A stretch of DNA of 64,000 nt, taken from contig NZ_JAHXZR010000006.1 in assembly GCF_019740315.1 (NCBI RefSeq), forward strand, positions 1-64,000. The letters run 5' to 3'. The notes under the pieces were generated by a model. That model was not told where the DNA came from. It ran no database searches and was given only the letters and a program-made list of their open reading frames with translations. The stretch is from Oceanobacter mangrovi (GTDB lineage Bacteria; Pseudomonadota; Gammaproteobacteria; Pseudomonadales; Oceanobacteraceae). A program made the position numbers and the translations under genes. Numbering within the stretch: position 1 is the stretch's first letter; each line of letters opens with the position of its first letter. Below, piece by piece: positions 63,491 through 64,000 of this stretch.

Positions 63491-64000
63491 TTATTCCGCC
63501 GTCAGTGTCGCCCGCACATCAACCCAGCCCGGCGCGTCATTGGAGTCGACGGTGATCTGGCTAACGCGAATACCATGGCGCACCTGCAGACTTTCGACCC
63601 AGGCGATAAAACGGTCAAACTCGATATGATCGAGCCAGATCCGCACGCCTTTGCCGTCCTGTTCGTACCGATCCAGTTTGATATTGTCCTGCCGTGCAGA
63701 CTGGCTGATCATCGGCAAAATCGGGCCGCTCGCAGCCGTCACCGTCCGACCACCAAACTTGTCAGCGTTGCTGGCGATCAGGTTATACAGCTCGAGGTTT
63801 TTCTGCAGACCCTTTTGGGCGCTGGCGTTGCCTTGCAGCAAGGGGGCAAACACCATCAGATAGACCAGACACAGCCCTACAAACCCGGCCACCGCCTTGA
63901 CGATCAGCTGATCCCTGGCAGGCAAGGCCCGATACCAGCCCTGCGCCGCTTGTAACTGCGGATGCGCAGCCAGTCGGGATTTCAGTTCAGCCAGCTGGCT
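63491..64000 (-). CDS. gspM: Type II secretion protein M (GspM), 5' end outside window
   Basis: The frame is open to the end of the window (170 codons, starting inside SQLAELKSRLAAHPQ) and ends ATLTAE. One transmembrane helix (AVAGFVGLCLVYLMVFAPLL) separates a short cytoplasmic side from a periplasmic ferredoxin-like part (RYEQDGKGVRIWLDHIEFDR). This matches GspM, the inner membrane platform protein that stabilises GspL. The upstream TTG at 63925 is only an internal codon. The rest of the gsp operon, which should lie to the right, is not in the window. Confidence 0.8.
   Translation of the reverse strand, partial: SQLAELKSRLAAHPQLQAAQGWYRALPARDQLIVKAVAGFVGLCLVYLMVFAPLLQGNASAQKGLQKNLELYNLIASNADKFGGRTVTAASGPILPMISQSARQDNIKLDRYEQDGKGVRIWLDHIEFDRFIAWVESLQVRHGIRVSQITVDSNDAPGWVDVRATLTAE

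Noticed and set aside
1-64000. tRNA, rRNA or CRISPR loci
   Set aside because: No cloverleaf-like sequence, rRNA segment or regularly spaced repeat was recognised on reading; a tRNA scan would be needed to exclude a missed tRNA.

Overview
The window reads as chromosome of a gammaproteobacterium on the Pseudomonas/marine Oceanospirillales side. The basis is gene content and order. Several blocks follow the order I remember from Pseudomonas aeruginosa: solute-binding protein, mltD, methyltransferase, rnhA, dnaQ, nhaB, fimL; then SCP2 protein, sohB, cysI-like reductase with its DUF934 partner, metH, nfuA; and apbE, nqrM, sthA. The species cannot be fixed from the sequence alone. No rRNA, tRNA or CRISPR array was seen.

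Layout. (1) Positions 1-4220 are an accessory, visibly AT-richer island. It holds the 5' end of an IS3-type transposase gene, a truncated phospholipase-D-like gene, four small orphan genes all on the minus strand, two attC-like inverted repeats next to them, a GC-rich patch of unknown origin, and a frameshifted yefM-yoeB toxin-antitoxin pair. (2) 4227-15000 carries a one-domain tail-collar protein, a DUF1285 gene, an ABC solute-binding protein, mltD, the yafS-type methyltransferase/rnhA/dnaQ run, nhaB, fimL with a small membrane protein, and an SCP2 protein. (3) 15010-26500 has sohB, a structured element sitting inside an apparent terminator, a CPA2 antiporter, the sulfite/nitrite reductase pair, and metH-MATE-GDPD facing nfuA. 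(4) 26558-34300 has a PilZ protein divergent from hsbR-hsbA, then gpsA, DUF4389, sixA, a hydrolase, a DUF1461 protein, rluA and trhP. (5) 34369-45300 contains an rlmG operon, an AEC transporter, a DUF4062 protein, an ArsR regulator, an EEP hydrolase, apbE-nqrM-sthA, thiI and phaB. (6) 45309-57700 is more accessory in character: a tyrosine recombinase, a secreted nuclease, a MerR regulator with a textbook MerR-type promoter driving a hydrolase, LysE, cytochrome c and HMA-like genes, a MipA-type outer membrane protein, a second hydrolase, a cupin-CMD fusion, an MFS pump, an AraC regulator and an MBL hydrolase. (7) 57767-64000 returns to core genes: rlmC, rapA, gor and the cut-off end of a gspM-like gene.

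The core genes cover DNA replication and repair (dnaQ, rnhA), RNA modification (rluA, rlmG, rlmC, trhP, thiI), transcription recycling (rapA), sulfur and methionine metabolism (cysI-like reductase, metH), Fe-S assembly (nfuA, nqrM), redox balance (sthA, gor), cell wall turnover (mltD) and surface or motility regulation (fimL, PilZ, hsbRA). phaB points to polyhydroxyalkanoate synthesis. No clearly new multi-gene system was found. The points most worth following are the attC-like repeats in the left island, the insert-like element at 16078-16234, the orphan recombinase with the neighbouring nuclease, the DUF4062 protein, and apbE-nqrM without nqrA-F.
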